Below are positions 1 to 8,815 of a stretch of DNA of 64,000 nucleotides, piece by piece. Positions within the stretch are counted from its first letter, which is position 1; each line of letters begins with the position of its first letter. This DNA comes from Paraburkholderia sabiae (GTDB taxonomy: Bacteria; Pseudomonadota; Gammaproteobacteria; Burkholderiales; Burkholderiaceae), in contig NZ_CP125296.1 in assembly GCF_030412785.1 (NCBI RefSeq), forward strand, positions 2,046,001-2,110,000. The letters run 5' to 3'. The notes beneath the pieces were generated by a model. It was not told the DNA's origin. It saw nothing but the letters and a program-made list of their open reading frames with translations, and made no database searches. The position numbers were made by a program, and so were the translations under genes.

Positions 1-2
1 AC

Positions 3-659
3 AGCAAGGCGGCCATTCCGCTGCTCAAGCGCGCGCAGTCCAGCAAGATTCCCGTCATCGCATTCGACTCGGGCGTCGACAGCGATATTCCGCTGACGAC
101 TTGTGCAACGGACAACCTCGCCGCCGCCGCGCTCGCTGCCGACAAGATGGCCGAGATGATCGGCAATTCAGGCGAAGTGGGCGTCATCGTGCACGACCAG
201 ACGAGCCGCACGGGTATCGACCGGCGCGACGGCTTCCTGAACGAAATGAAGTCGAAGCATCCGAACGTGAAGATCGTTTCCGTGCAGTACGGTGGCGGCG
301 ATCACCTGAAGTCGGCGGAAATCGCCAAGGCGATGATCCAGGCCAATCCGAACCTCAAAGGCATTTTCGGCGCCAATGAAGGCTCGGCGGAAGGCGCGGC
401 AATCGGCGTGAAGGAATCGGGCAAGAAGCTCGTGCTGATCGGCTATGACTCGGGCAAGGAGCAGAAAGAGGACATCACGTCGGGCCTGATGGCGGGCGCG
501 ATTACGCAGAACCCGATCGGTATCGGCAAATGCGTGGTCGATTCTGCCGTGAAGGCGCTCAAGGGCGAGAAGTTGCCCAAGAAAGTCGATACCGGCTTCT
601 ACTGGTACGACAAGTCGAACATGAACGATCCGAAGATCTCTGCCGTACTTTACGACTAG
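3..659 (+). CDS. Sugar ABC transporter periplasmic substrate-binding protein (RbsB-like), 5' truncated by window
   Basis: The reading frame is open from base 3 and ends at TAG 657-659, giving the C-terminal 218 residues or so of a type 1 periplasmic-binding protein (Peripla_BP_4, the ribose/galactose group). Visible family marks are 'IPVIAFDSGVD' in the hinge-proximal strand, 'GIFGANEGSAEGAA', and 'LIGYDSGKEQ' followed by 'GAITQNPIGIG', the usual place for ligand-binding and hinge residues. In this family the protein captures a sugar in the periplasm and delivers it to an ABC permease. The signal peptide and the partner ATPase and permease would lie to the left of the window, so the sugar cannot be named. 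It ends just before a stem-loop at 670-704. Confidence 0.9.
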   Translation, partial: SKAAIPLLKRAQSSKIPVIAFDSGVDSDIPLTTCATDNLAAAALAADKMAEMIGNSGEVGVIVHDQTSRTGIDRRDGFLNEMKSKHPNVKIVSVQYGGGDHLKSAEIAKAMIQANPNLKGIFGANEGSAEGAAIGVKESGKKLVLIGYDSGKEQKEDITSGLMAGAITQNPIGIGKCVVDSAVKALKGEKLPKKVDTGFYWYDKSNMNDPKISAVLYD

Positions 660-669
660 GCATCATTCG

Positions 670-704
670 ATAAAGGAGGAGGCTCTCATGGCTTCCTTCT
701 TTAT
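670..704. terminator. Stem-loop between convergent genes, probable bidirectional terminator
   Basis: The arms 670-683 and 691-704 pair over 14 positions (two of them G-U) around the 7-nt loop TCTCATG. It lies 10 bases after the stop of the binding-protein gene and 20 bases after the end of the convergent regulator gene. There is no clean U-run, but the 3' arm is pyrimidine-rich on the plus strand. The 5' arm happens to contain a perfect AAGGAGG 10 bases before an ATG. I read that as part of the hairpin and not as a ribosome-binding site. Confidence 0.55.
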
Positions 705-724
705 CGCGCTTAGCGAATCTTTGA

Positions 725-1690
725 TTAGCGCAGATCCGCGCGCAATTCCCTCACGCCCCGCCCCAGACGTTGACGCAGCAGCGTTCGCAGCGTCGCACCA
801 TCGACGTATCCGACTTCGGCCGCAATCGCTTCGAGATCGAGTCCACTGCCATGCAGCAGCGATTGCGCACGCTCGACGCGCAAGTCCTGAAAGTACGCGA
901 GCGGCGATTTGCCGAGCACTTCCTGGCAACGGCGCTGCAACGTGCGTGCACTGGTCGCCAGCGCATTCGCGGCCACCTGTAGCGAGAAGCCTTCTTTCAG
1001 ATGATCGCGCGCCCAACGCTCGAAGCGCTGAATCAACGGGTCCGCTGCCGCCAGATGATTCGGAATGATGTACGGCGCCTGTAGCGAGCGGATATCGGCA
1101 AGCAGATAACGCGAGACAAGCGTAGCCAGTTCCGGACTCGCCTTGCGAATCAGCCACAGCGCGAGATCGAGATGCCCCATCGCCGCGCCCGCCGTCACGC
1201 CGATATCGCTGGCGACCAGCATGCGCGATTCGTCGAGCGAGACATTCGGATAGCGCTGCCTGAAGAGCGGCGCGAGCGACCATGTCGACGTCGCTTGCCG
1301 ATGATCGAGCAGCCCTGCTTCGGCGACGAGAAACGTGCCGATACACGATGCGGCGATCAACGCGCCTTCCGCGTGCCACTGCTGCAACTGCGCGATGGCC
1401 TGCCTCACGTCGGCACGCGCGAGTGCGGGAATCAGCAAGTCCGGCGTCGTCGTGCCGAGCGCGGGAACGATGACCCAGTCCGGTTTCAGGTTTGGCGTAA
1501 TCGGCTGCACGGGAATCGCGAAGCCGTGCCCCGAGCGCACGCGCTTGCGTACGCCCACCACGGTTACGTCGAAGCGCGGCGTAGCGCCCGGCAGCCGGGC
1601 AGCGAGCTTGTTCGCGGCGCCGAGCGAATCGAGCGTCACGGCGAGCCCCGTATCGAACAGTCCATCCAGTGCGAGCACGACGATGCGCAT
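725..1690 (-). CDS. GlxA-family AraC-type transcriptional regulator (DJ-1/PfpI + HTH)
   Basis: 321 residues. Residues 1-190 form a DJ-1/PfpI (GATase1-like) domain with the Cys elbow 'AASCIGTF'. Residues 215-315 hold the double HTH of AraC/XylS, including 'TSARTLQRRCQEVLGKSP' and 'IAAEVGYVDGATLRTLLR'. Such GlxA-type proteins are cytoplasmic activators; the PfpI domain usually senses a ligand and is not a protease. It is transcribed away from the small barrel protein at 1801 with a 110-bp shared intergenic region, so that gene is its most likely target. The ligand is not evident. Confidence 0.88.
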   Translation of the reverse strand: MRIVVLALDGLFDTGLAVTLDSLGAANKLAARLPGATPRFDVTVVGVRKRVRSGHGFAIPVQPITPNLKPDWVIVPALGTTTPDLLIPALARADVRQAIAQLQQWHAEGALIAASCIGTFLVAEAGLLDHRQATSTWSLAPLFRQRYPNVSLDESRMLVASDIGVTAGAAMGHLDLALWLIRKASPELATLVSRYLLADIRSLQAPYIIPNHLAAADPLIQRFERWARDHLKEGFSLQVAANALATSARTLQRRCQEVLGKSPLAYFQDLRVERAQSLLHGSGLDLEAIAAEVGYVDGATLRTLLRQRLGRGVRELRADLR

Positions 1691-1800
1691 GGCGTAAATG
1701 ACCCTAAAGTTGTCATATACGACGATACAGGTTTTTCGGCTGGAAGACTACATTGACCTCCGTCGCGCAACGTCGCGCGCCATTCACCAGGAGAGCTTCA

Positions 1801-2094
1801 ATGAAAGTCATCGCCATCGCCTCGATCACCCAGCCGCTTACACCGGAGCAACGCCAGCAGATCATGCCGAACGAGGTGCCCGCTACGCTCAAGCTGTATC
1901 TCGACGGCAAGATCGAGCAGTTCTGGTATCGGCAGGATGCACCGGGTGTGATCTTTCTGATGAACGTCGAATCGGTCGACGAAGCGCAGGCAGCCGTGCA
2001 TGCACTGCCGCTCGCCGCAGGCGGTTTTGCGAAGTATCAGTTGATTCCTGTCGGGCCGCTGGCGCCGCTGGGCATGCTGATTCAGAGCCGCTAA
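1801..2094 (+). CDS. Small muconolactone-isomerase-like / dimeric alpha-beta barrel protein
   Basis: 97 residues from ATG 1801, chosen because GGAGAG stands 6-11 bases upstream; an in-frame ATG at 1753 has no such site and would add 16 unlikely residues. The sequence ('MKVIAIASI', 'LYLDGKIEQFWYRQDAPGVI', 'SVDEAQAAVHALPLA', 'YQLIPVGPLAPL') has the beta-alpha-beta-beta pattern and length of ferredoxin-like barrels such as muconolactone isomerase. I cannot say that it is an enzyme. It is divergent from the GlxA-type regulator gene. Confidence 0.72.
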   Translation: MKVIAIASITQPLTPEQRQQIMPNEVPATLKLYLDGKIEQFWYRQDAPGVIFLMNVESVDEAQAAVHALPLAAGGFAKYQLIPVGPLAPLGMLIQSR

Positions 2095-2292
2095 AGCGAG
2101 AAAGAGCCGGCGCAATGAAGCGAATGATCTTCAGCGCCGGCGCAAATACAGCGCTCGTAAAAATAGCGTAAATACAGGCTGAAAACGTGCAAAAAGAAAC
2201 TCAACGCCGCGCAATTCTTTACGACATTTTTTCTTGTAGCGCATAGTGGCGAACTCTAGACTTCAGCTCATCAGGAAGCCTGGAGACACCTC

Positions 2293-2931
2293 ATGTCGAA
2301 GCATCACGCAACAGTCGATGAGCCCTCGCCCCTCGCGTGTGTCAAGCGCGGAATCGGCAGCATGGTGCTACGGCGATTCGATCCGTCACGCGATTCATAC
2401 GAGCAACTCACGGCCATGCTGCATCGCGCGTTCGCACGTCTCGGCATGATGGGTCTGAACTGCACGTGTGTCGATCAGGATGTGGCCGTCACGATTCGGC
2501 GCGCTGAAGCCGGCGACTGCTTCGTGGTGGTCAGCGAAAAGAAAATCATCGGCACCATGACGCTTTATGCAAGCGATAGCGAGTCGGCCTGCGAGCACTA
2601 CCATCGACACGACGTCGCGACGATCCGCCAGCTTGCCATCGATCCATCCTGGCAGAATCGCGGTATCGGCAAATCGCTTCTGGCCTTTGCCGAGCACTGG
2701 GCGGCAACGCGCGGCTATGCCGAACTGGCGCTCGATACGCCGTACCCGGCTGCGCATCTCGTCAGGTTCTATCGCGGGCAAGGTTTTCGCATCGTCGATG
2801 CGTTGCGCTTTGCAGGCAAAGTCTACGACAGCGCGATTCTCAGCAAGGCACCCGTCGTCGCGCGCACGCTGGCGGCATGGACGCATCAGATCGCATTACC
2901 GGGTGCCCGCTACGTTCGGTTCGCCGCATGA
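2293..2931 (+). CDS. GNAT-family N-acetyltransferase
   Basis: 212 residues. The acetyl-CoA binding signature is clear in the middle: 'IRQLAIDPSWQNRGIGKSLL' (motif A with Q-x-x-G-x-G) followed by 'YAELALDTPYPAAHLVRFYRGQGFRIV' features typical of GNAT motif B. The N-terminal third (residues 1-75) is not typical and may be substrate-specific. It stands alone, with about 200 bp of AT-richer leader upstream (2095-2292). The acetyl acceptor cannot be predicted. Confidence 0.85.
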   Translation: MSKHHATVDEPSPLACVKRGIGSMVLRRFDPSRDSYEQLTAMLHRAFARLGMMGLNCTCVDQDVAVTIRRAEAGDCFVVVSEKKIIGTMTLYASDSESACEHYHRHDVATIRQLAIDPSWQNRGIGKSLLAFAEHWAATRGYAELALDTPYPAAHLVRFYRGQGFRIVDALRFAGKVYDSAILSKAPVVARTLAAWTHQIALPGARYVRFAA

Positions 2932-2968
2932 ACCATTCTCGCTGTTTTCCGTAGACACGTATAGCGCG

Positions 2969-3436
2969 CTACACGCCCTGCCGCGCTTTCCAGCTTGCGA
3001 ACAGATCCGCGCGCGATTCCAGACGAACGGGGTCGTGACGGATCGTCATCGATTGCTCGGCGAAGGGCTTCGCCAGATCGGCATAGACGGGCGCCGTCGA
3101 CAGACCATACGGCGCGCCGTCTTCATTGGAGTACGCATACACGACTTCGCCGACGCCCGCCATTCGCATGGCAGCAAGGCACATCGGGCAAGGATGTCCG
3201 CTTGCATATACGGTGCAGCCCGCGAGATCCGGCGAGCCGAGTTTCTGGCTCGCCGCGCGAATCGCGTTCAATTCCGCATGCGAGGTCGGATCGTTCGTGC
3301 GCAGGATTTCGTTCACGCCTGTCGCGATGACCTCGTCACTCCTGACGATCACCGCACCGAACGGTCGCCCGCCGCTTTCGACATTGGCGTAGGCGAGTTC
3401 GATGGCTTCGGCGAGATAGCGCTGCTGTGGGGTCAT
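2969..3436 (-). CDS. Nucleoside/guanine deaminase (CDA superfamily, tRNA-adenosine/guanine deaminase type)
   Basis: 155 residues. Zinc-site motifs are complete: 'HAELNAIR' (His ligand plus catalytic Glu) and 'PCPMCLAAM' (two Cys ligands). The C-terminal 'DLFASWKARQGV' resembles guanine-deaminase-like members (GuaD type, about 155 aa) and not TadA. ATG at 3436 is chosen because CAGGAG stands about 8 bases upstream; longer forms add low-complexity Arg-rich residues. It would hydrolytically deaminate a purine or pyrimidine base or nucleoside in the cytoplasm. The substrate is inferred only at family level. Confidence 0.87.
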   Translation of the reverse strand: MTPQQRYLAEAIELAYANVESGGRPFGAVIVRSDEVIATGVNEILRTNDPTSHAELNAIRAASQKLGSPDLAGCTVYASGHPCPMCLAAMRMAGVGEVVYAYSNEDGAPYGLSTAPVYADLAKPFAEQSMTIRHDPVRLESRADLFASWKARQGV

Positions 3437-3509
3437 GGAACGGCTCCTGAAGTGTCGACTGTATCGCCATGGAGTATAGGCGGTGACGTCGCCTTCAATA
3501 GCACATCGC

Positions 3510-5213
3510 CTAGAACGTCTCCCAATCGACCTCAGCCGGCGCATCGTTGCGACGCGCATGCTGCACGACGGCCTTCTTCGCAGGCGTTTGCTTTACCGGC
3601 GACGGCATCGCGCGTGCCGCCGTTGCAAACGTCGCATGCTCGCTGCCATCGAGCCTGAACATCGCAACAGCCGCCTTCAGACTATCCGCCTGATCGGCCA
3701 TCGCCTGCGCCGCGGCCGTCGCCTGTTCGACGAGCGCGGCATTCTGCTGCGTCACCTGATCCATCTGCGCGACGGCTGTGTTGACCTGTTCGATACCCGT
3801 CGACTGTTCCGTCGACGCCGCCGCGATTTCGCTCATGATGTCCGTCACGCGCTTCACCGAGCGCACGACTTCATCCATCGTTTCGCCTGCATCGTGCACG
3901 AGCGTCGAGCCCGTCGTCACATGCGAAACGGAAGTCTCGATCAGCTCCTTGATCTCTTTTGCGGCCGCCGCGCTGCGTTGCGCAAGCGTGCGAACCTCGC
4001 CCGCCACGACGGCAAAACCTCGTCCCTCTTCGCCCGCACGCGCTGCCTCGACAGCGGCATTGAGCGCGAGAATATTCGTCTGGAATGCAATGCCTTCGAT
4101 CACCGAAATGATCTCCGACACGCGCGACGAACTCGACGAGATGTCGTCCATCGTCGCGACGACCTTGCGCACGACGTCGCCGCCCGTGGTCGCCGTGTGC
4201 GACGCATTGCCCGCGAGCGTGCTGCCCTGCCGCGCGTTCTCGGTGTTCTGGCGGACCGTCGACGTCAGCTCTTCCATGCTCGCCGCTGTTTCCTCGAGCG
4301 ACGCCGCCTGTTCTTCCGTGCGTTGCGACAGATCCGTGTTGCCCTGCGCGATCTCGCGCGCCGCCATCGCAATCGACTCCGCCGCCGTCTTGATGTTCGC
4401 GACGATCGACGTGAGGCGTCCGCGCATCGTGTCCAGCGATCCCATCAGGCTGTTCGCATCGCTGTTCGAAAGATCGACCTTCACGGCGAGATTGCCTTGC
4501 GCGATCTGCGCGGCGATTTCCTGCGCCGTGCCCGGTTCGCCGCCCAGTTGCCGCAAAATGCTGCGCGTAATCAGCGTCGCCGTGAACAGCGCAAGCGCAA
4601 CCGACGCCGCGACGATCACCGCGATCAGCACGCGAATACGCTTGTATGTGTCGATGGCGTCCTGCTGCGCGATCTGATTCGCCTCGTCTTCGAGGTTCGC
4701 GAGTTCGGCGGCACGCGCGAGCCACACACGTTGCGTGGGCCGCGCGCGTTCGAGCAGAAGTTGCGTCGCGACGATCGTATCGTTCGCGAGACTGAGTTCG
4801 ACGACCTTGTTCATCGGCGCGACGGCAGCGGCTTCGTCCTGCTTGAGTGCCGCCATCAGCGCACGCTCGCGCGCGTCGGTGCCCGCCTCTTCCGCGAACA
4901 TGCGGTCGAGCTTCTGATACGCGTCCGCATACAGTTCGCCCTGCTTCGCGACCCGGTCGGCTTCGGCGCGCCTGTCAGCAGCTGTCGTGTACAGCACGAC
5001 GTTACGCATCGCGATCGCGCGATCCTGAATCGACGCGCGCAATTCGTTGGCGAGACGTGCCTGCGTGCCGTTGACGCGCGCAATTTCATCGAGCTTGTCG
5101 TTCAGTGCAGAGAGACCATAGAAACTGATCAGCGCTACAGCGAGCAGCAAACCCGTCAACAGACCGAATCCGACGAGCAGGCGCGTCGACACCTTCAGTT
5201 GGCTCAGCTTCAT
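3510..5213 (-). CDS. Methyl-accepting chemotaxis protein with CheR-tether C-terminus
   Basis: 567 residues. Residues 9-30 form TM1, a four-helix-bundle periplasmic ligand domain follows to about 190, TM2 is about 191-213, and then come HAMP and the signalling domain with the invariant hairpin '[20 protein letters not shown]'. The C-terminus ends in DWETF, matching the NWETF-type pentapeptide that binds CheR/CheB in Tar and Tsr. That places it among high-abundance, methylation-helper receptors. The periplasmic domain is of the 4HB_MCP/Tar type; the ligand is not predictable. It stands alone with no che genes nearby. Confidence 0.95.
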   Translation of the reverse strand: MKLSQLKVSTRLLVGFGLLTGLLLAVALISFYGLSALNDKLDEIARVNGTQARLANELRASIQDRAIAMRNVVLYTTAADRRAEADRVAKQGELYADAYQKLDRMFAEEAGTDARERALMAALKQDEAAAVAPMNKVVELSLANDTIVATQLLLERARPTQRVWLARAAELANLEDEANQIAQQDAIDTYKRIRVLIAVIVAASVALALFTATLITRSILRQLGGEPGTAQEIAAQIAQGNLAVKVDLSNSDANSLMGSLDTMRGRLTSIVANIKTAAESIAMAAREIAQGNTDLSQRTEEQAASLEETAASMEELTSTVRQNTENARQGSTLAGNASHTATTGGDVVRKVVATMDDISSSSSRVSEIISVIEGIAFQTNILALNAAVEAARAGEEGRGFAVVAGEVRTLAQRSAAAAKEIKELIETSVSHVTTGSTLVHDAGETMDEVVRSVKRVTDIMSEIAAASTEQSTGIEQVNTAVAQMDQVTQQNAALVEQATAAAQAMADQADSLKAAVAMFRLDGSEHATFATAARAMPSPVKQTPAKKAVVQHARRNDAPAEVDWETF

Positions 5214-5360
5214 GGCAGTCGTGCCTTCCTTGTTGGTTACAACTTGTTTACGGCACGCCGACGCACGACTGAAGGTGGCTTTATGTCACACTGCAAATGA
5301 AACGTTCGTGCCTCGCTCATCGACGCAACTTGCTCGCCAACCACCGACAAGGACATTGCC

Positions 5361-5708
5361 ATGACGTACAAAGGAAGCTGCCATTGCGGACGCATCGCTT
5401 TCGAGGTCGAAGGCGAACCCACGGGCGTCATGGCTTGCAACTGTTCGATATGTCAGCGCAAAGGTTCGCTGATGTGGTTCGTACCCATCGAGCATCTGCA
5501 CCTCTCGACACCCGAGGACGACGCCAGCACCTACATGTTCAACAAGCACGTGATCCGTCACCGCTTTTGCCCCGTATGCGGCATACATACGCACGGCGAA
5601 GGCACAGCGCCCGATGGCCACGCGATGGCGGCCATCAATGTGCGCTGTCTTGAAGGTATCGACATCGATGCATTGCCCGTCACGCACTACGACGGGCGAT
5701 CGCATTGA
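5361..5708 (+). CDS. GFA (glutathione-dependent formaldehyde-activating) family protein
   Basis: 115 residues. It has the zinc-binding Cys pattern of the CENP-V/GFA fold: 'GSCHCGRIAFEVEGE', 'ACNCSICQRKG' and 'FCPVCGIHTHGEG'. Family members were first linked to glutathione adducts of formaldehyde, but most have no proven activity. It is cytoplasmic and a single gene, convergent with the MerR regulator gene that ends 10 bases downstream. Confidence 0.9.
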   Translation: MTYKGSCHCGRIAFEVEGEPTGVMACNCSICQRKGSLMWFVPIEHLHLSTPEDDASTYMFNKHVIRHRFCPVCGIHTHGEGTAPDGHAMAAINVRCLEGIDIDALPVTHYDGRSH

Positions 5709-5717
5709 ACGCGAAGA

Positions 5718-6731
5718 CTACTGCAGCCGGCCGACTGCTTCGCGCATGAAGCCGAGCAGCGTTTCGTTCGCCCACGATCCCTTGCTCAACTCGGGTTCAG
5801 TTTGCAACGCGTGACGGATCTTCGCGTGCGTTTTCGGGTCGTCGCCTGCGAAGCTGCGAAACAGGTCCATCCACCGCAGCGCCAATTCGCGGCTTCGCGG
5901 CGAATCGGGCGTAGCGCCTTCGTCGATCGCAACGCGCACGTCGGCCATCAACTGCGGCCACTCCATCGCGCGTTTGCCGTAGTTCGCGCGCAGAAAGCGA
6001 AACTCATCGGGCGACAGATACCGTTCATAGATCGCGATCTTCGTCTCGGAGAACGCGCGCAGCACGTAATCGCGCAACTCGGGCGAGATGCCGATGCTCT
6101 CGCGCATCGACGGCTCGTTGTCGTGCATGCGGTTGAGTTTGGCGAGCATGCGCGGATCGTTGTTGGTATCGCGTGCGAGCAGTGTCATCCAGCCGTCCGC
6201 GAGCATGCGTGCACGTTCATCGGCAGGTGAAACGCCCGCGTCCATCAGCGCGCGCACCTGCTCGACGAGTTCCGCCCATTCGGCGGACTGCGTCTGCGTC
6301 TTGCGATACATCGGCAGGTTGTCCACTTCTTCCTGGGAAAAGTAGCGGTCGAACATCGTCATCAACTCCAGCGTATTGAGCCAGTCGGCCAGCTCGGGCT
6401 CCTTGCCGTCCATCAGCATGGCGTGCAGTTCGTGAAGCCTGCCGCGCAGGCGCGCGGCCTTGTCGATCTGCGCGTCGAGCATCGCGATCTGACGTGCGAC
6501 GATGTCGGCAAGAGGCGTGTCGGGCTGGGCTAGATAAGCGCCGATGTCGGCCAGCGTGAGACCGAAGCCGCGCAACGCCTGAATCCGGTGAAGCCGGTCG
6601 ATGTCGTTGCGGTTGTACAGACGATAGCCATTGTCTGCGCGCGCCGAAGGCGTGAGCAGGCCGATGGCGTCGTAGTGATGCAGCGTACGGACCGTGAGTC
6701 CGCTCTTCTTCGCCAGTTCCCCTACTTTCAA
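5718..6731 (-). CDS. MerR-family transcriptional regulator with TipAS-like effector domain
   Basis: About 337 residues. The N-terminus reads 'KVGELAKKSGLTVRTLHHYD', a textbook MerR winged helix, followed by a dimerisation helix. The rest contains two similar helical segments ('FSQEEVDNLP...' near residue 130 and 'LSPDEFRFLRANYGKRAMEW' near residue 250) like TipAS antibiotic-binding domains, apparently duplicated. I place the start at TTG 6731, with GGAGG 11-15 bases upstream, because it gives the family's usual M-K-V-G-E-L beginning. ATG 6749 would add six atypical residues and overlap that ribosome site. The ligand is unknown, probably a hydrophobic drug-like molecule. Confidence 0.85.
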   Translation of the reverse strand: MKVGELAKKSGLTVRTLHHYDAIGLLTPSARADNGYRLYNRNDIDRLHRIQALRGFGLTLADIGAYLAQPDTPLADIVARQIAMLDAQIDKAARLRGRLHELHAMLMDGKEPELADWLNTLELMTMFDRYFSQEEVDNLPMYRKTQTQSAEWAELVEQVRALMDAGVSPADERARMLADGWMTLLARDTNNDPRMLAKLNRMHDNEPSMRESIGISPELRDYVLRAFSETKIAIYERYLSPDEFRFLRANYGKRAMEWPQLMADVRVAIDEGATPDSPRSRELALRWMDLFRSFAGDDPKTHAKIRHALQTEPELSKGSWANETLLGFMREAVGRLQ

Positions 6732-6856
6732 CAGTATGCAAGCCTCCATTGAGTGCGCACAATGAAGGCTAAAACCTTACGCTACGTGAGGGTCAAGCGG
6801 AAGATGGCGGACCGCATTGCGGACGCCTGCACGAAGGCGTCCGCATCGTCTGCGCT

Positions 6857-8182
6857 TTAGCGCACCGAGCGGAAGCTCGTGCGAACTTCGTCGGTGAACG
6901 CTTGCGGCTGCTCCCATGCCGCGAAGTGTCCGCCCTTGGGCAAGCGGTTGTAGTGGATCAGCTTCGGATACGCTTTCTCCGTCCAGCTCTTCGGCGCAGC
7001 GTAGATTTCATCGGGGAACACGCTGACCGCAACGGGTATCGTCAGATGCTTCGGCGCAAAGAAATTCAGCTTGTTTTCCCAATACAAACGCGCCGACGAA
7101 ATCCCCGTATTCGTCACCCAGTACAACGTGACATTGTCGAGCACGTCATCGCGCGACAGCCCTTCTTGCTGACCGTCGAACACGCGCGCGATCATCGCCT
7201 GACTCGCCGCGTCGTGATCGAGCATCCATGCAGCAAGTCCGATCGGCGAATCTTCGATTCCGTACAACGTCTGCGGACGATTCGCCATCTCTTGCGCGTA
7301 ACCAAGTCCGTGCTTGTAGAAGTAGTCCAGTTGCTCGAACGCGTGCTGCTCGTCGGGCGACAGTCCTGCGGGCGCGGGGTTGCCGTACTTGAGTGCATTC
7401 GCGATATCGTCGGGTACGGTGGCAGGCATGTTGGTGTGAATGGCGAGCAACTCAGGCGGCGCAAGCAACGCCATTTGCTCGGTGACGGCATTGCCCCAAT
7501 CGCCGCCCTGCGCAACGTAACGCGTGTAGCCAAGGCGCTTCATCAGCACGACCCAAGCACGCGCAATGCGCTGCGGATCCCAGCCTGTCGTGGTCGGCTT
7601 GCCCGAAAAACCATAACCGGGCAGCGACGGAATCACGATATCGAATGCATCCGATGCATTGCCGCCGTGCGCCGTCGGATTGGTCAACGGATCGATGATC
7701 TTCAGTTGCTCGATGATCGAACCCGGCCAGCCGTGTGTGACGATCATCGGCAATGCGTCCTTGTTCTTCGAACGCACGTGAATAAAATGTATGTCCAGTC
7801 CGTCGATTTCCGTGACGTACTGTGGCAGTGCATTGAGCCGCGCTTCGACCTTGCGCCAGTCGTAATTCGTCGACCAGTACTGCGCGAGCTTCTGCGTCGT
7901 CGCGAGCTGCACGCCTTGCGATGCATCCGTGACGGTTTCGCGTTCAGGCCACTTCGTCGCCTTGATACGTCTGCGCAAATCGGTCAGTTGTGCTTCCGGC
8001 ACGTGAACGCGAAGTTTGCGAATAGCCGTCTTGTCACCGCCTGCTGCCGGAGAAACTTCCGTGATGGACTGATTCGTTTCTGCAAACGCGAGCCGGCTGA
8101 ATGAGGCTGCAGCAACGGCAGCAGCAGCCACGCCGATAAAGCGACGACGCGATGGCACTTGAGGAAGGATATCGTTTTTCAT
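6857..8182 (-). CDS. Tat-exported epoxide hydrolase-like alpha/beta hydrolase
   Basis: 441 residues. The start is ATG 8182 with CAGGAG upstream. The N-terminus carries a Tat signal ('SRRRFIGVAAAAVAAASF' then Ala-rich, cleavage near 'LAFA-ET'). Residues 60-170 are an EHN (epoxide hydrolase N-terminal) domain ('ATKWPERET', 'YWSTNYDWRKVEARLNALPQ'). The alpha/beta fold follows with 'VTHGWPGS' (oxyanion His-Gly-x-Pro) and the nucleophile elbow 'AQGGDWGN' (Asp nucleophile). Near the end 'PKGGHFAAWEQP' supplies the catalytic His. Microsomal-type hydrolases of this form convert epoxides to diols. Export to the periplasm is inferred from the twin-arginine signal. Confidence 0.9.
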   Translation of the reverse strand: MKNDILPQVPSRRRFIGVAAAAVAAASFSRLAFAETNQSITEVSPAAGGDKTAIRKLRVHVPEAQLTDLRRRIKATKWPERETVTDASQGVQLATTQKLAQYWSTNYDWRKVEARLNALPQYVTEIDGLDIHFIHVRSKNKDALPMIVTHGWPGSIIEQLKIIDPLTNPTAHGGNASDAFDIVIPSLPGYGFSGKPTTTGWDPQRIARAWVVLMKRLGYTRYVAQGGDWGNAVTEQMALLAPPELLAIHTNMPATVPDDIANALKYGNPAPAGLSPDEQHAFEQLDYFYKHGLGYAQEMANRPQTLYGIEDSPIGLAAWMLDHDAASQAMIARVFDGQQEGLSRDDVLDNVTLYWVTNTGISSARLYWENKLNFFAPKHLTIPVAVSVFPDEIYAAPKSWTEKAYPKLIHYNRLPKGGHFAAWEQPQAFTDEVRTSFRSVR

Positions 8183-8815
8183 GACTGCTCCTGTTAGCAA
8201 TAACACGAGTAAGTGGAGCGATGAGCGCCGCAGCGATTTGATATCCCGTGCATATCGTTTCAACGAATGCCCGTCTCAAGCGTTGTTACCGTCACCGCTT
8301 TGCTGCGAACGGTGGCTCGCAGCAGGTGAGGCGATTATGTGAATGCGGACACATGACGTAAATACCACCAGCGGCACAACACTTGTGATCGCATTGAACA
8401 ACTCGCGGCAATTGGTGCGCATCGTCTGACGTTTCGCGACGAGCGCATGCGCCCACTGAAACAGAGCAGTGCTATGAAATACACAATCGACACCACGTTC
8501 GTGAACTCGATACGATGAACGTGATTGATCTTAGCGAGCGTGTCGATGCCGCGCAGAGCAGGTACATCGAGCGCGATTCACGCGAAACGCGGCGTGCTAG
8601 TGCAGAAGGTGGCAGAAGATGCCTGATCGCCGATGCCGTTCGAACCTTGATGCTATTGGTTCGAACGACAAAGCGGCATGGCGCGCACTGCTTTGGAAAT
8701 GTTCCCGGCTTCGAATGAGCGAGAGAGGAGAACGGGCATCTTTTCTGACGCGGAAAAGAACTTCCGGATTATTGCCGGAACAATGCCCGCTGCAAAACGC
8801 GAGAGCGCAGAGGAA
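8183..8815. other. 633-bp region without a convincing gene
   Basis: This stretch lies upstream of the epoxide-hydrolase-like gene and downstream of the second chemoreceptor gene, both on the minus strand. Short open frames exist (for example 8515-8718, plus strand) but have no ribosome-binding site, no family resemblance and biased Arg/Ser composition. It should contain the hydrolase promoter near 8190-8400 and the receptor terminator at 8762-8780. I see nothing else. Confidence 0.5.
8762..8780 (-). terminator. Short rho-independent-like terminator after chemoreceptor gene
   Basis: The arms TTCCGG (8762-8767) and CCGGAA (8775-8780) pair around a 7-nt loop. Read on the minus strand, the hairpin is followed by GTTCTTTTCC, a short U-rich tract. 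It sits about 35 bases past the stop of the chemoreceptor gene ending at 8816. The stem is only 6 bp, so this is a moderate call. Confidence 0.45.

Noticed and set aside
688..1068. Plus-strand open frame with a perfect AAGGAGG ribosome-like site
   Set aside because: The AGGAGG is the arm of the 670-704 stem-loop, and the frame is antisense to the conserved HTH of the GlxA-type gene; its translation has no family character.
3483..5300. 605-codon plus-strand open frame
   Set aside because: Antisense to the chemoreceptor gene, Arg/Asp-rich, no motif.
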